Assembly: GCA_905235505.1 (NCBI GenBank)
Contig: CAJOMJ010000009.1
Span: forward strand, 1-54,226
Source: Paludibacteraceae bacterium
Lineage (GTDB): Bacteria; Bacteroidota; Bacteroidia; Bacteroidales; Paludibacteraceae
Direction of reading: 5' to 3'
Length of the DNA stretch: 54,226 nt
The position numbers and the translations under genes are program-made. Below are positions 24,603 to 34,900 of the stretch, one piece after another (positions within the stretch are counted from its first letter, which is position 1; each line of letters starts with the position of its first letter). The notes beneath the pieces were generated by a model. It had not been told where the DNA came from, did not search any database, and saw nothing but the letters and a program-made list of their open reading frames with translations.

Positions 24603-25675
24603 AATTAAAAATGAAGAAGACCTGTTTCGCAGGCATATTCTGCCTTGTGTTGGCATCATGTTCAACTCCTTCTTTCCATATAGAAGGTCATATTTCAGGA
24701 GCAGAAGGCAAAAAACTATATTTAGAGCAACTCGCACTGAACAACACAGCAATTCTTGACTCACTGATACTACCTGCCGATGGCAGTTTCCGCTTCAAAC
24801 AGCCCTCTCCTGAGTTCACCGAATTGTATCGCTTGCGACTTGACAAAAACATGCTTGTGCTTGCCATTGACTCCACAGAACATCTTAGAATAAACGTTTC
24901 TGCTGACAGTCTGTCTGTTTACATAGGTGTTGAAGGTTCAGAACAGACCAACCATATAACCGCCCTTCGCAACTCGCTCAAAGAATCTTCTTTGGAAGAA
25001 CACAAACAATATGCACGCAGAGTTATCCTTGACGACCCGCGCTCAATAGTTGCTTACTATGCCCTCTTTCAGCAGAAAGCCGGTAAGTTTGTATTCGACC
25101 TGTACGACAAGACCGACCGCCCCTACTTCTCTGCTGTCGCCACTGCATGGAATGCCTTCATGCCTGACAACCCGCGCAGCAAGGCTGTTTACAAACTGAC
25201 CCTCGATGCCATTCAGCAAGAGCGGCAAGAGGCAAACCGTGAGGCTATGAGGCAGTTTATCGCCGACTCGGAGAATAGTTTTCTTGATTTCAGTCTCCCC
25301 GACGAGAACGGCAAAATACATTATCTGTCTGACCTCCGCGGCAAAGTGTTCGTACTCGAATTCTCTGCTATTGCTATGGAGAACAGTTCGGCATATATCT
25401 TTGCTCTGCGTGATATCTACAACAAATACAACCCTCGCGGTTTAGAGATTTTCAGTGTCAGTGCCGACACAAACAAATTGCTATGGGAAGACTCGGCAGA
25501 GAATCTCCCGTGGATTACCGTAAGAGGAGAAAACGGAATGTACGAAGACGCTTTCGTGCAATACAACGTTCAGCAGATACCTACCTTGTATCTGTTTAAC
25601 AAACAAGGAGAGATAGTCGGCAGATATACCGATTTTGAGGCATTAAGTAAGGCTATAGACTCATGCTTGCGCTAA
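24599..25675 (+). CDS. DUF4369/thioredoxin-fold lipoprotein lacking the CxxC
   Basis: 358 residues; ATG 24599 overlaps the marC stop. Lipobox VLASC gives the lipidated Cys at about residue 21. N-terminal DUF4369-type beta domain (FHIEGHISGAEGKKLYLEQL), helical middle, then a thioredoxin/AhpC-like domain from about 225 (SFLDFSLPDENGKIHYLSDLRGKVFVLEF). In active family members a WCxxC follows this point; here it reads FSAIAMENSSAY, with no cysteine. The cis-Pro loop (QQIPTLYLFNKQGEI) is kept. So it looks like a TlpA-type protein that has lost redox chemistry. Overlaps queG by 13 nt. Confidence 0.85.
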   Translation: MKLKMKKTCFAGIFCLVLASCSTPSFHIEGHISGAEGKKLYLEQLALNNTAILDSLILPADGSFRFKQPSPEFTELYRLRLDKNMLVLAIDSTEHLRINVSADSLSVYIGVEGSEQTNHITALRNSLKESSLEEHKQYARRVILDDPRSIVAYYALFQQKAGKFVFDLYDKTDRPYFSAVATAWNAFMPDNPRSKAVYKLTLDAIQQERQEANREAMRQFIADSENSFLDFSLPDENGKIHYLSDLRGKVFVLEFSAIAMENSSAYIFALRDIYNKYNPRGLEIFSVSADTNKLLWEDSAENLPWITVRGENGMYEDAFVQYNVQQIPTLYLFNKQGEIVGRYTDFEALSKAIDSCLR

Positions 25676-26544
25676 GTAGGCTTATGGAGCTGGCTGCCGC
25701 AACAGGTTTCGATAGTTGCGGAATAGCACGTGCACATCGTTTGGACCACGATGCACTCATTCTTTCACGCTGGCTTGAACTGCAACATCATGGCTCAATG
25801 TCATATATGACACGCGACTTTGAGAAACGTGTCAATCCGGAAGCACTCGTTCCGGGTTGCAAGACGGTCATGGTCTGCATCCTCTCCTACCACAAAAGCA
25901 AGAAGCAGGTAGAGGGAGCACCCTTTGTTTCAGAAAGCGGACTCTCCAAATGCGACTATCATCTCGTTATGAAATCATATCTTCAGAAGTTGGAGAACCT
26001 CATAACCCGCGAGTATGGCGCAGAGGTGTTCTCCGCTTCTCACCAACATCTGTTTTGCGACTCAGCACCTATTCTTGAGCGGCGATGGGCACAACTGGCA
26101 GGCATAGGTGCAATAGGTAAGAACAGGCAACTGATAAGCCCCGTTTACGGGTCATATATACACATCGGCATTCTCCTGCTCAATCAGGAAGCGGACAACT
26201 ACAGCCAACCCTTCACCGACAACCTGTGCCACGACTGCTCTCTATGTCTCAATGCTTGTCCTACAGGCGCACTGCGTGACGAACCTTTCGATGCAAGAAA
26301 ATGCGTGTCATACCTTACTGTTGAAAGAAAAGAAACCTTGCCGGACAAATATAAGAAAACGGTTGAAAACATTCTGTATGGTTGCGACAGATGTGCACAG
26401 GTTTGCCCCTACAATAGTCATATCCAACCCACTACACACGAAGAGCTGAGTGCTGACGAAGCCGTACTCAATATGACTGCCGATGACTGGCAGCACACTT
26501 CACGGCGGCAGAAACTCCGCATTCTCCGCAGACTTGCAAAATAG
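25663..26544 (+). CDS. queG: Epoxyqueuosine reductase
   Basis: Last step of queuosine tRNA modification: cobalamin-dependent reduction of epoxyqueuosine. 293 residues. The catalytic acid is Asp133 (FCDSAP). Two 4Fe-4S ferredoxin-like motifs are clear: Cys189, 192, 195, 199 in CHDCSLCLNACP and Cys241, 244, 248 in CDRCAQVCP. The N-terminal GFDSCGIA opening puts the start at ATG 25663, 13 nt inside the preceding gene. Shorter than the E. coli enzyme because the C-terminal HEAT-like part is absent, as in many Bacteroidota. rpiB follows 28 nt later. Confidence 0.95.
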   Translation: MLALSRLMELAAATGFDSCGIARAHRLDHDALILSRWLELQHHGSMSYMTRDFEKRVNPEALVPGCKTVMVCILSYHKSKKQVEGAPFVSESGLSKCDYHLVMKSYLQKLENLITREYGAEVFSASHQHLFCDSAPILERRWAQLAGIGAIGKNRQLISPVYGSYIHIGILLLNQEADNYSQPFTDNLCHDCSLCLNACPTGALRDEPFDARKCVSYLTVERKETLPDKYKKTVENILYGCDRCAQVCPYNSHIQPTTHEELSADEAVLNMTADDWQHTSRRQKLRILRRLAK

Positions 26545-26572
26545 AACTTACTAACACTACATATCATTACTT

Positions 26573-27022
26573 ATGAAACCTTTCACAGAACTCCGCATCG
26601 CTATTGCATCTGACCATGCAGGTTACGACCTCAAGCAAAGCGTCATCAACCATCTTCAGTCCAAGGGTGCTGCCATCTATGACTTCGGTTGCTACTCCAC
26701 CGAAAGTTGCGACTATCCCGACTTTGCACATCCGCTGGCTCTGGCAGTGGAAAATGGTGAGTATGACTTCGGCATCACCATCTGCTCTACAGGCAACGGC
26801 ATCTGCATGACTGCCAACAAGCATCAAGGCATACGTGCCGCTCTCTGCTGGGATATACCCCTCGCACAACTTGCACGACAACACAACAATGCCAACGTGC
26901 TTGGGCTGCCTGCCAAATTTGTGACCCAAGACCTTGCACTGCAGATGGTTGACACCTTCTTCACTACTGATTTTGAAGGTGGCAGGCACGAACGCAGAAT
27001 AAACAAGATACCTGTGTGCTGA
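26573..27022 (+). CDS. rpiB: Ribose 5-phosphate isomerase B
   Basis: Interconverts ribulose 5-phosphate and ribose 5-phosphate. 149 residues, the usual length. IASDHAGYDLK holds the catalytic-site His and Asp, Cys71 in ICSTGNGICMTANK is the catalytic base, and GIRAALCWD with ARQHNNANVLGLPAKFV completes the family pattern. Part of a plus-strand unit after queG; its last codons overlap the GTG start of the radical SAM gene. Confidence 0.96.
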   Translation: MKPFTELRIAIASDHAGYDLKQSVINHLQSKGAAIYDFGCYSTESCDYPDFAHPLALAVENGEYDFGITICSTGNGICMTANKHQGIRAALCWDIPLAQLARQHNNANVLGLPAKFVTQDLALQMVDTFFTTDFEGGRHERRINKIPVC

Positions 27023-27984
27023 CCCGCCGAGTCCTCAATATCATCCGTTGCCGCTGCAGTTATCTGCTTAGTATTTCCGGTATCTACCGTTTTAGGCATG
27101 GCCCCGGGTTCTTGTCTGTAGAACCCGCCGATTGGTGCATGCTTGCCTGCCCGCAGTGCCCCGTCTCTATGAAGAATACTGCCCGACCCCAAAGTGCAAA
27201 CGAAAAGCACACGATGGACGAAAGCACCTTCAGCAGACTGCTTGACGACTGCCCCACATTACACACCGTGCAGTTTTTCTTCCAGGGAGAGCCTCTGCTG
27301 AACAAACGACTGCCTGCCCTCATAAGTCTTGCCAAGCAAAGACACATCTACACCATTGTGTCAACCAACGGCATGCTGCTCACACCCGACTATGCACGGC
27401 AACTCATTCAGTGTGGCACCGACCGTATCATTCTCTCCATTGACGGCTACACTCAACCCGCTTACTCCGAATATCGCATAGGGGGCGACATCAACAGAGC
27501 ACTTGATGGTCTCCGCCTGCTCGCAGATGAGAAGAAACGACAGAAGGCGCATACCATTATCGAGTGGCAATGTCTTATGCTGAAAAGCAATCAAGACGAG
27601 TGGCAACTTATACGTGACAACTATCGCCGGCTTGGTGCGGACACCTTCACTCTTAAAACTGCCCAGTTCTACGACTTCCGTCATGGCAACCCTCTTATGC
27701 CGGACAACGAAAAGTACTCACGCTATAAGAAGACAACCGATGGCACCTACATCCTCAAGAAGACTTACCGCAACCACTGTCTCAGACTATGGTCAGGTGC
27801 TGTAATTGATGCTCAGGGTAATGTTCTCCCATGCTGCTTCGACAAAGCAAAAGAACATATCTTTGGCAATATACACACCGATAGTTTCTCCGGCATCTGG
27901 TTCTCTGAAGCAGCTCATCGTTTCAGACGCACTCTGCTCAACAACCGCCAATCCGTCGGTATATGTCTTAACTGCACGGAATAA
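27016..27984 (+). CDS. Radical SAM/SPASM-like protein of unknown substrate
   Basis: 322 residues. The start is GTG 27016, overlapping the rpiB stop by 7 nt; no ATG precedes the radical SAM motif. The 4Fe-4S cluster Cys are 41, 45 and 48 in WCMLACPQC (CxxxCxxC). FFQGEPLLNKRL, IVSTNGMLL and DRIILSIDGYTQPAY follow the partial TIM barrel. The C-terminus has SPASM-like Cys-bearing segments: NHCLRLWSGAVIDAQGNVLPCCFDK and GICLNCTE. Such proteins mature peptides or act on small substrates; no precursor peptide gene is recognisable nearby. Function unknown. Confidence 0.88.
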   Translation: MLTRRVLNIIRCRCSYLLSISGIYRFRHGPGFLSVEPADWCMLACPQCPVSMKNTARPQSANEKHTMDESTFSRLLDDCPTLHTVQFFFQGEPLLNKRLPALISLAKQRHIYTIVSTNGMLLTPDYARQLIQCGTDRIILSIDGYTQPAYSEYRIGGDINRALDGLRLLADEKKRQKAHTIIEWQCLMLKSNQDEWQLIRDNYRRLGADTFTLKTAQFYDFRHGNPLMPDNEKYSRYKKTTDGTYILKKTYRNHCLRLWSGAVIDAQGNVLPCCFDKAKEHIFGNIHTDSFSGIWFSEAAHRFRRTLLNNRQSVGICLNCTE

Positions 27985-27987
27985 AGC

Positions 27988-28018
27988 TTGCTCATATCAA
28001 AATCTTGCAGTAACTTTG
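27988..28018 (+). promoter_or_regulatory. ddl promoter
   Basis: -33 TTG at 27988-27990, -7 TAACTTTG at 28011-28018, spacer 20 nt. Confidence 0.62.
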
Positions 28019-28058
28019 CACAACAAAACAACGATTATACATTATAACAACTATAACA

Positions 28059-29033
28059 ATGAAACGCAGAATAGCAATAGTAGCAGGAGGTGACACCTCC
28101 GAACATGAGGTCTCTCTACGCAGTGCCGCCGGCATTCTCTCTTTTATTGACAAAGAGCTGTACGATGCCCGCATTGTGGTAATGCGCGGCGACGACTGGC
28201 AGGTATGTGTTGATGACAATACCCGGGTGCCTGTTGATAAAAACCATTTCACATATACGCTTGACGGAGAACAATACTCTTTCGACTTTGCCTATATCAC
28301 CATTCACGGAGGCCCGGGCGAAAACGGACTTCTGCAAGGCTACTTTGATATGCTGCATATTCCCTACTCCTGCTGCGGAGTACTCGCTGCTGCTCTCACA
28401 TACAACAAGTTCGCCTGCAACCACTATTTGCAGAATTTCGGCTTTAACATTGCCCATTCTGTTCTTCTTAGAAGCGGGCAACAGATCCGCAACAAACAAG
28501 TGGTTGATGAAGTCGGACTCCCTTGTTTCATTAAAAGCAATGTAGGCGGCAGTAGTTTCGGATGCACCAAAGTCAAGACAGAAGACGATATACAACCGGC
28601 TATAGAACTGGCTATGGGCGAAGGTGGCGAAGTCATTATTGAAGCTTTCATGAAGGGTACTGAAGTAACCTGCGGCATGTACAAGACCCGTCAGAAAACC
28701 GTTATCTTCCCACTTACCGAAGTAGTCTCTCACAATGAGTATTTCGACTATAAGGCAAAATACAACGGTGAGTCGGACGAGATTACCCCCGCACGCATAT
28801 CTGCCGAACTGACACAAGAAATACAGCAAGCCACTTCCGCACTGTACGACATCATCGGGTGCCAAGGCATCATTCGCACAGACTATATCATCCTCGAAAA
28901 CGGACAAGTCAATCTCATGGAAGTTAATACCACACCGGGTATGACTGCCACCAGTTTCGTTCCGCAGCAAGTCCGCGCTGCAGGACTACAGATGAAAGAC
29001 GTATTAACGGACATCATCGAAGACAAGTTCTGA
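28059..29033 (+). CDS. ddl: D-alanine--D-alanine ligase
   Basis: Makes the D-Ala-D-Ala end of peptidoglycan precursors. 324 residues. AGGDTSEHEVSLRSA (N-terminal Glu and Ser contacts), HGGPGENGLLQGYFDMLHIPYSCCG, LPCFIKSNVGGSSFGCTKV, VIIEAFMKGTEVTCGMY, and EVNTTPGMTATSFVPQQVRAAG are the classic ATP-grasp and substrate motifs. Phe/Tyr-type specificity for D-Ala over D-Lac is suggested by the CCG/LTYNK region but not certain. Followed after 35 nt by the polyprenyl synthase. Confidence 0.96.
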   Translation: MKRRIAIVAGGDTSEHEVSLRSAAGILSFIDKELYDARIVVMRGDDWQVCVDDNTRVPVDKNHFTYTLDGEQYSFDFAYITIHGGPGENGLLQGYFDMLHIPYSCCGVLAAALTYNKFACNHYLQNFGFNIAHSVLLRSGQQIRNKQVVDEVGLPCFIKSNVGGSSFGCTKVKTEDDIQPAIELAMGEGGEVIIEAFMKGTEVTCGMYKTRQKTVIFPLTEVVSHNEYFDYKAKYNGESDEITPARISAELTQEIQQATSALYDIIGCQGIIRTDYIILENGQVNLMEVNTTPGMTATSFVPQQVRAAGLQMKDVLTDIIEDKF

Positions 29034-29068
29034 CTGACACACACTTTCTCTGAAATCATAACCATACC

Positions 29069-30031
29069 ATGACTGCTATCGAATACATTCAGCAAAACAT
29101 CGACTCTCTCAACTGGCAGCGCAACCCGAGAGGTTTGTATGAGCCTATAGAATATACTCTGCAGGCAGGAGGCAAACGACTGCGGCCTGCTCTCGCTATC
29201 ATGGCTTCCGACCTCTTTGACGGAGACAGACAGAAAGTGCTGCCTGCTGCACTCGCACTTGAGATATTCCATAACTTCACTCTCCTGCACGACGATGTCA
29301 TGGACAATGCCTCCATACGGCGCGGAAGACCTACAGTACACGTCCGTTGGAACGAAAATACCGCCATCCTCTCAGGCGACCAGATGCTTATAGAAGCATA
29401 CAAACTCCTTTCTCAGGTAAAACCTGACCGCCTGCCCGAGGTACTATATCTCTTCAATAAGATGGCTACAGAGATCTGCGAAGGTCAGCAATATGATGTA
29501 GAGTTCGAAAACCGTGACGATGTCAGTCTTGACGACTACCTTATGATGATACGCCTCAAGACCTCTGTTCTGCTGGCCACATCTCTGCAGATAGGTGCAC
29601 TCATTGCCGGTGCCGGCCAAACCGCACAACTCGCCCTCTACCAATATGGAATCAACCTCGGACTCGCTTTCCAACTGCAAGACGACCTTCTCGATGTGTA
29701 TGGCAATCCTCAGACCTTCGGAAAGGCTATAGGAGGCGACATCCTGTGTGCAAAAAAAACATATCTGCTTCTTACTGCCATGCTTAAGGCTGACCCGCAA
29801 CAAAAGCAACAACTCTCACTGCTCCTCGCTGACCACAGCATCTCCGACCAACAGAAAATACACGCAGTTACTGACATATATAATCAACTCTCTGTGCGCC
29901 AGGCATGCGAAGAGGTTGTGAAAAAATATACTCTGTTAGCACTCGCAGAACTTGACAAAATACCAGTATCGGAAGAAAAAAAACTGATTCTTATAAATTT
30001 AGCACAGAAACTGCTTGCAAGAAAAGAATAA
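29069..30031 (+). CDS. Polyprenyl diphosphate synthase (all-trans)
   Basis: 320 residues. Chain-elongates isoprenyl diphosphates. First Asp-rich motif DDVMD at Asp75-Asp79, followed by NASIRRGRPTVH; second Asp-rich motif LAFQLQDDLLDVYG; GKAIGGDILCAKKTYLL. The residue five before the first motif is Phe70, which in characterised enzymes tends to limit chain length (C15-C20); octaprenyl synthases carry Ala there. So the product may be farnesyl- or geranylgeranyl-size, though the first motif lacks the two-residue insertion of bacterial FPP synthases. The next gene's promoter overlaps its 3' end. Confidence 0.9.
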   Translation: MTAIEYIQQNIDSLNWQRNPRGLYEPIEYTLQAGGKRLRPALAIMASDLFDGDRQKVLPAALALEIFHNFTLLHDDVMDNASIRRGRPTVHVRWNENTAILSGDQMLIEAYKLLSQVKPDRLPEVLYLFNKMATEICEGQQYDVEFENRDDVSLDDYLMMIRLKTSVLLATSLQIGALIAGAGQTAQLALYQYGINLGLAFQLQDDLLDVYGNPQTFGKAIGGDILCAKKTYLLLTAMLKADPQQKQQLSLLLADHSISDQQKIHAVTDIYNQLSVRQACEEVVKKYTLLALAELDKIPVSEEKKLILINLAQKLLARKE

Positions 30032-30045
30032 TTTTTATACCTTTG
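30015..30045 (+). promoter_or_regulatory. Promoter of the 30108 gene
   Basis: -33 TTG at 30015-30017, -7 TACCTTTG at 30038-30045, spacer 20 nt, starting inside the polyprenyl synthase gene. Confidence 0.58.
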
Positions 30046-30107
30046 CAGGCGTAATCTGCGAATACTATCTCCGCAGAAAGTATAACCTCTCTATTCGCAA
30101 CAAGATT

Positions 30108-30869
30108 ATGCCGTACAGAAGACTTCCTAACACCGACCAAGCGCGACTGCGTGCACTTCATAATGCCGTGCAACAAGCCAGCGTTGCTGACTTTACAGAG
30201 CAAGTGCTTTCCTACAAAACTCTCAACGAAGCACAACGATTCTTGCTCATCTTTGAAAATCAGGTTCAGCAATACCACCAGAATTTCCAGACAAAGGTCA
30301 ATGCCAATAAGCGATATAAACATATCGTCAGCAATGCACGTATGTATATCAGCCACTTCATACAGGTCTTGAATCTTGCTGCCATAAGAGGAGACATCAA
30401 GAAAGAACAAAAAGAACTGTATAAACTCGACCCTAACAACCATATCCTTCCCGACCTCTCTTCCGAAGAAGACCTCCTCGTTTGGGGACAAAATATCATA
30501 GACGGCGAAAACGAAAGAGTAAAAATGGGCGGATTCCCTATCTATAATCCTACTATTGCCAAAGTGAAGGTGCACTACGATATCTTTAAGGAGTATCAGG
30601 TAACGCAACGGATGCACAAGAAGACAACGAGCCGCACATACGAAGATCTCGGTCCGCTGCGGGAGGAGGCCGACAAACTCATTCTCGATATCTGGAATCA
30701 GGTGGAGAGTTATTACAGCAACAGGCTGCCGTACGAGAAAATGCGTTGTTGCCAGAACTACGGAGTAATCTACTACTACCGCACTGGAGAAAAGAAACTC
30801 ACACCCGAAACCGACCGCCTCATCCAAAAACGCATCGCCCAACAACCCACACTTGATTTGAATCCATAA
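30108..30869 (+). CDS. Conserved Bacteroidales hypothetical protein
   Basis: 253 residues from ATG 30108 (MPYRRLPNTDQARLRAL); an in-frame start at 30015 would include its own promoter. No signal peptide. Highly helical with several conserved aromatic/acidic blocks: KHIVSNARMYISHFIQVLNLAAIRGDIKKE, GFPIYNPTIAKVKVHYDIF, DLGPLREEADKLILDIWNQVESYY and YGVIYYYRTGEKK. I recognise it as a common single-copy Bacteroidales protein of unknown function. Cytosolic by appearance. Confidence 0.78.
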   Translation: MPYRRLPNTDQARLRALHNAVQQASVADFTEQVLSYKTLNEAQRFLLIFENQVQQYHQNFQTKVNANKRYKHIVSNARMYISHFIQVLNLAAIRGDIKKEQKELYKLDPNNHILPDLSSEEDLLVWGQNIIDGENERVKMGGFPIYNPTIAKVKVHYDIFKEYQVTQRMHKKTTSRTYEDLGPLREEADKLILDIWNQVESYYSNRLPYEKMRCCQNYGVIYYYRTGEKKLTPETDRLIQKRIAQQPTLDLNP

Positions 30870-30931
30870 ATACGGAATTACCATGCAAAACTAAAGCATT
30901 CGGCAATTCCTTCTCTGCTATATTTAGCAAG

Positions 30932-30967
30932 CCTATTCATGTTAATTACATAAAAGCATGAATAAGG
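30932..30967. terminator. Bidirectional hairpin between convergent genes
   Basis: Arms CCTATTCATG and CATGAATAAGG (8 perfect pairs plus two beyond a bulge), loop about 16 nt. A perfect 12-bp palindrome ATTTCCGGAAAT follows at 30974-30985. It lies between the ends of the 30108 gene and the adhesin operon. Confidence 0.45.
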
Positions 30968-30993
30968 AATCTTATTTCCGGAAATGGAAATAT

Positions 30994-31956
30994 TTAGTTG
31001 TAGCAACGACAAGGTAGAGGAGAACCTTTAACATTAAAGAGAAGTGTAAGGCGGATACCTACTGACAAGTTATGCAATTGGTTTGCGGAAGTTGCGGCAG
31101 TTGAGGACCGAATGATGAAACCATCAGCGAGAGAGGGTAGAGTCGCCTCAGTCATGGAGTTGAGAATGAGATTGTTCCGCATATTCTGCTCCGACTGCGA
31201 GGCAGGGTTGATATCAATTCGGGAGAAATCAAGTAGAGGAAGGTTCGGCTGATTAAGCCTGATATTATAATCGACATAAAGCCCTACTTTAAGGATATTG
31301 CGTTTGGCAAAATTCCACATACCACCTATTTCAAGAGAGGGTGCGACCCATAGATTGGTCTGAGCAGAAGCACCTTGGTACAAGAAAGCGGAGCGAGGAT
31401 AGAAGCCGTAAGAGGGGACATCTGCTATATATTCAGCCTCCCAACGGTCGTAAAGCCCCACTGTCTGCAGTTCTGTTTTACTATTATGCTTACCCCATAC
31501 AGAGGCTTTGAAAGCGACTCCGAGAGAAGCATATACATTTTCGTGGAGGTTGTATCCAAGTGAGAGACCGAGTAGCACATTGACAGCATTGTGGCGGTCG
31601 AGAAGATTGTAGAGCCGATATTGGTAAATATGAGCCTCAGACGAGATGTCGGCTGCCTCTCTTTCGACAAAAACAGAATCAGCGAAGATACCATAGTCTG
31701 CAAATTCAGCACCGAGAGCGAGGTTGAAGAAGAACCGGTTTTTATGGAGTTCGTAACGAAGGTCGAGTTTGCCTTCTCCTCCAGGTTTGGAAGAGGCAAC
31801 GGTATTGAGAGGCATAGCAAAGTCGATACCTCCTGCAGCAGAGAAGCCGAGGTAGTGGGAGGCAGAAGTGCTGTATTGCGACCAGCTGTTGCCAAAGACA
31901 CAGAGACAACAGAGAGTCAGCAAGGCTTTACGGAAGAAGGAACTTGACTGTTTCAT
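30994..31956 (-). CDS. Outer-membrane beta-barrel protein of the adhesin operon
   Basis: 320 residues from ATG 31956 (MKQSSSFFRKALLTLCCLCV), whose signal peptide ends near NSWSQ; upstream in-frame codons belong to the preceding gene. The mature part is a series of amphipathic strands (YLGFSAAGGIDFAMPL, FFFNLALGAEFADYGIF, NVLLGLSLGYNLHENVYASLGVAF, LWVAPSLEIGGMWNFAKRNILKVGLYVDYNI, LHNLSVGIRLTLLFNVKG), as in 8- to 14-strand barrels. No OmpA-type peptidoglycan domain. It overlaps the last giant gene by 29 nt. By analogy with SprF/PorP-like partners of gliding adhesins it could help secrete or anchor them, but it is not an obvious PorP/SprF homologue. Confidence 0.78.
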   Translation of the reverse strand: MKQSSSFFRKALLTLCCLCVFGNSWSQYSTSASHYLGFSAAGGIDFAMPLNTVASSKPGGEGKLDLRYELHKNRFFFNLALGAEFADYGIFADSVFVEREAADISSEAHIYQYRLYNLLDRHNAVNVLLGLSLGYNLHENVYASLGVAFKASVWGKHNSKTELQTVGLYDRWEAEYIADVPSYGFYPRSAFLYQGASAQTNLWVAPSLEIGGMWNFAKRNILKVGLYVDYNIRLNQPNLPLLDFSRIDINPASQSEQNMRNNLILNSMTEATLPSLADGFIIRSSTAATSANQLHNLSVGIRLTLLFNVKGSPLPCRCYN

Positions 31957-34900
31957 TGTTGTCGGTGTATTTGATAATATAGAGGTTTCCTGGCAGCAGG
32001 CTGCTAATATGTGCAGAAGAGCCTGTGAAGACGAGGTTTCCGAATATGTTATATATTTTGCATGTTCTCTCATGAAGCGATGGCTGTTCGAGGTCGGTGG
32101 CAGTATTGCCATAGGTGACCGGACAGGTGGAGATACCGACAGACTCGCCTTGGCGCGTGACTACGACGGAGAAGGAGTGTCCTTCATCCTGCTCAGTGAC
32201 GGGTAGATAACTCAGATTGGCACCCTCTACAGGAATACCGTCTCTATACCATTGATAGGAAGTGAACTGATAGCCGGTTAGTTCATCATCCAAGATTCCG
32301 ACCCACCCGTTTTTTGCTTTCTGCGAGAGAATGGAGGCAGGGTAGCCTATTTCAATATAAAGAGGTTTTTCCTCAAAGGGACATGTGGAGGTTTTGTACC
32401 GCAATTTCGCAGAATATCTACCCGGGAGCATATTGTCGGAGAGTTTAATCTCTATAGGTTCGTTAGGGTCGAAACAATATGTTTCTTGCCAAGAGGTAAG
32501 AGAATCTGAGAAATCAATGGTAAGACACATAGTGTCAAGAATGCCCTGAATGAGCTGATAAGGAATATCTATTACGCCTCCATCAACACATACAGTAACT
32601 GTGTCAGCCACAAGAATATTGAGGAGGGGTATAACTTCAAGATTTAGAGTGATGGTGCTATCGCAGCCATATTGGTTTATAAATTTGCCTACATAAGTTC
32701 CTGAAGAGTTGAGTTGCCGCAAGGTGTTACCGTCGTCGAACATATAAGGAAGTTCCCTGAAACATATAGTATCCTCAAGTAACGTGGGAGTGTTATCATT
32801 CTTCTTGATATTGACTACAATCATGCTATCGCACCCACACCATGAGGTATAATGCAATGTATCAACTATGTCCTCAGTATAAACCTTGCCATTGAACGAC
32901 CAAGTGTCATCCCCGCAGAGTTGCCTGTTGAATACAAGGTTACGTGGTTCTATATTAGGAAGTTCTATCTCCATTTCCGTTTCATCAACGCATTGGCGGT
33001 TGGAGGTATAAGCATATAGTTTCACTGTGAACTTACCGCCCGAAGCGGGATAGGCGTGAGTGATAGTGTCTTTATTGGTATTGATAGGCATTGAGCCGTC
33101 TCCGAAATCCCACACCATATCAGTAATTTTGATATCTGACACCAGTTCTTTGTCGTCTTGCCGTTGGTCATTACGCACTATGACATTAGAGAGGCTGTGG
33201 AAGGAGACATAGTTACGACACGACTCATGCCGCTTCTGACTCTGTTCGTCTATGACTGCCTTCGGGTTGCGAGGCAGACTGGAGGCATAGAGTTCGTATT
33301 TGCAGTTGTTGTTGGTTTTGGAAATAACATCTACTACATATTGCATAGTGTCCTTACTGTCAGCAAGGTCAAAAGTCTGCTCAGTTCCGAGTGTGGCAGA
33401 TGGATTGTCTTCACGATACCAACGGTAGTTGAATCCTTCAGGCGCCTCAAAGTGGGTGATTGGTTCGTCTGAGCATGCAAGCCCTCTGAGTTCACCTGTT
33501 TCGCATGCAAGTGTGAAGTAGGCGTAACCAAAGTGGCCGCTCTGCGTACAGTCTGATGTGGTTAGACGTATGGTGAGAGTCTGACCTATGTAACGACGCA
33601 GACTGATGGAAATAGTGCTCCAATCTTTCCAATAAACCCTATGACCACCACTTTTTGTTTCATACCAGACATTGTCCTCATCATATCCCGCGGCGAAGTC
33701 TGCACTATTGCAGGCCCGCTCGTCTGCATTGCCTATAGGTCTGCCTTCGCTATCAAGGATATTAAGCGTAAAATGCGACTGTTGTATATCGTCATGTTTA
33801 GGGTTAGGTGACTCTAAAACAACGGCATACTGTATTTTCAATATATCGCTTGTACCTTGTTCTACAAGATATTTATACTCGATACGCTCAGCTTGTGCAC
33901 CGTTGTTCCAGTTGCCGAGTCTCACAGAGGCAATCTCGTTGTCAGGCACGGTCTTGAGCATAGGCAGGGTTGGATCCTCGTCATCTGCTGTGCGCGGGTC
34001 ATACTCGGTAGAGACATAGTGAATAGTATGGCGACTGTCTATTGAGGCATATCCTTTGTCAACAGGTTTGACTTTATCGAAACCATCATTTGTAATACTG
34101 CTTGCCGACCCTGCTTTCCCTGTGTAGCAGGCGGCTTTATTGAGGGAAAGATAGTCAATACAACGTGTACCCTCGTATATTATGAATGAGGAGTATTGCG
34201 TGAAAGGACTCTTATCCTTACCACAATATGCCCTCACTGAGAAAGAGTGCATACCTTCGGTCATACCCCTGATTTCAACTTTGTTGTCATGGATATTATC
34301 ATAGTAGAACCACTCACCTGTGGAGTAGTCCTGTGATATGACCTGATAGGAGTCCGCCGCACTTGTCCACGAGAGAGTTACAACTCCATCATAAGCAGTG
34401 TGAGTGATGTCCGCCGGTATGTCGCACACTCCTTCCCGCAGAATTTCAATGTTATCTATACATGGTCCCGGAAGAAAAACACTGCCCTTGGTATTTCGCC
34501 ATGCAAAGACTATTCGCCCTGAACCTCCATTTGATGAGAACTTCATTTGAGCATACTGCCATGTGAGTGCATGCGCAAGTATGGTATCAACGGCATAGCT
34601 CTTCATCCAACTGTCGGCATCATTGGCAATACCGGAAGTGATAAATACATTGTCAGCATCGGGAATGTAGCACACATAAATAGCATCTGTGCCTGCAGGT
34701 TTGCCGTTGGACATCCAGTTGAAACAGAGCAGGTAGTTGCCCGGTGGTATGTTTACACTTCTGGAGGCGGTAACAATCATGTTTGTTGAAGCATCATACC
34801 CGATTGTCTTACCGCCATCTGATGATATATACAACGAATTGTTACCCCTGCCTCCATAGTTTTCCAACGGACCTATATTCCATCGGTTAAGTGTACCGTT

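Noticed and set aside
30994..32112. Longer form of the beta-barrel gene starting at 32112
   Set aside because: The extra 52 residues overlap the preceding giant gene and hide the signal peptide that follows ATG 31956.
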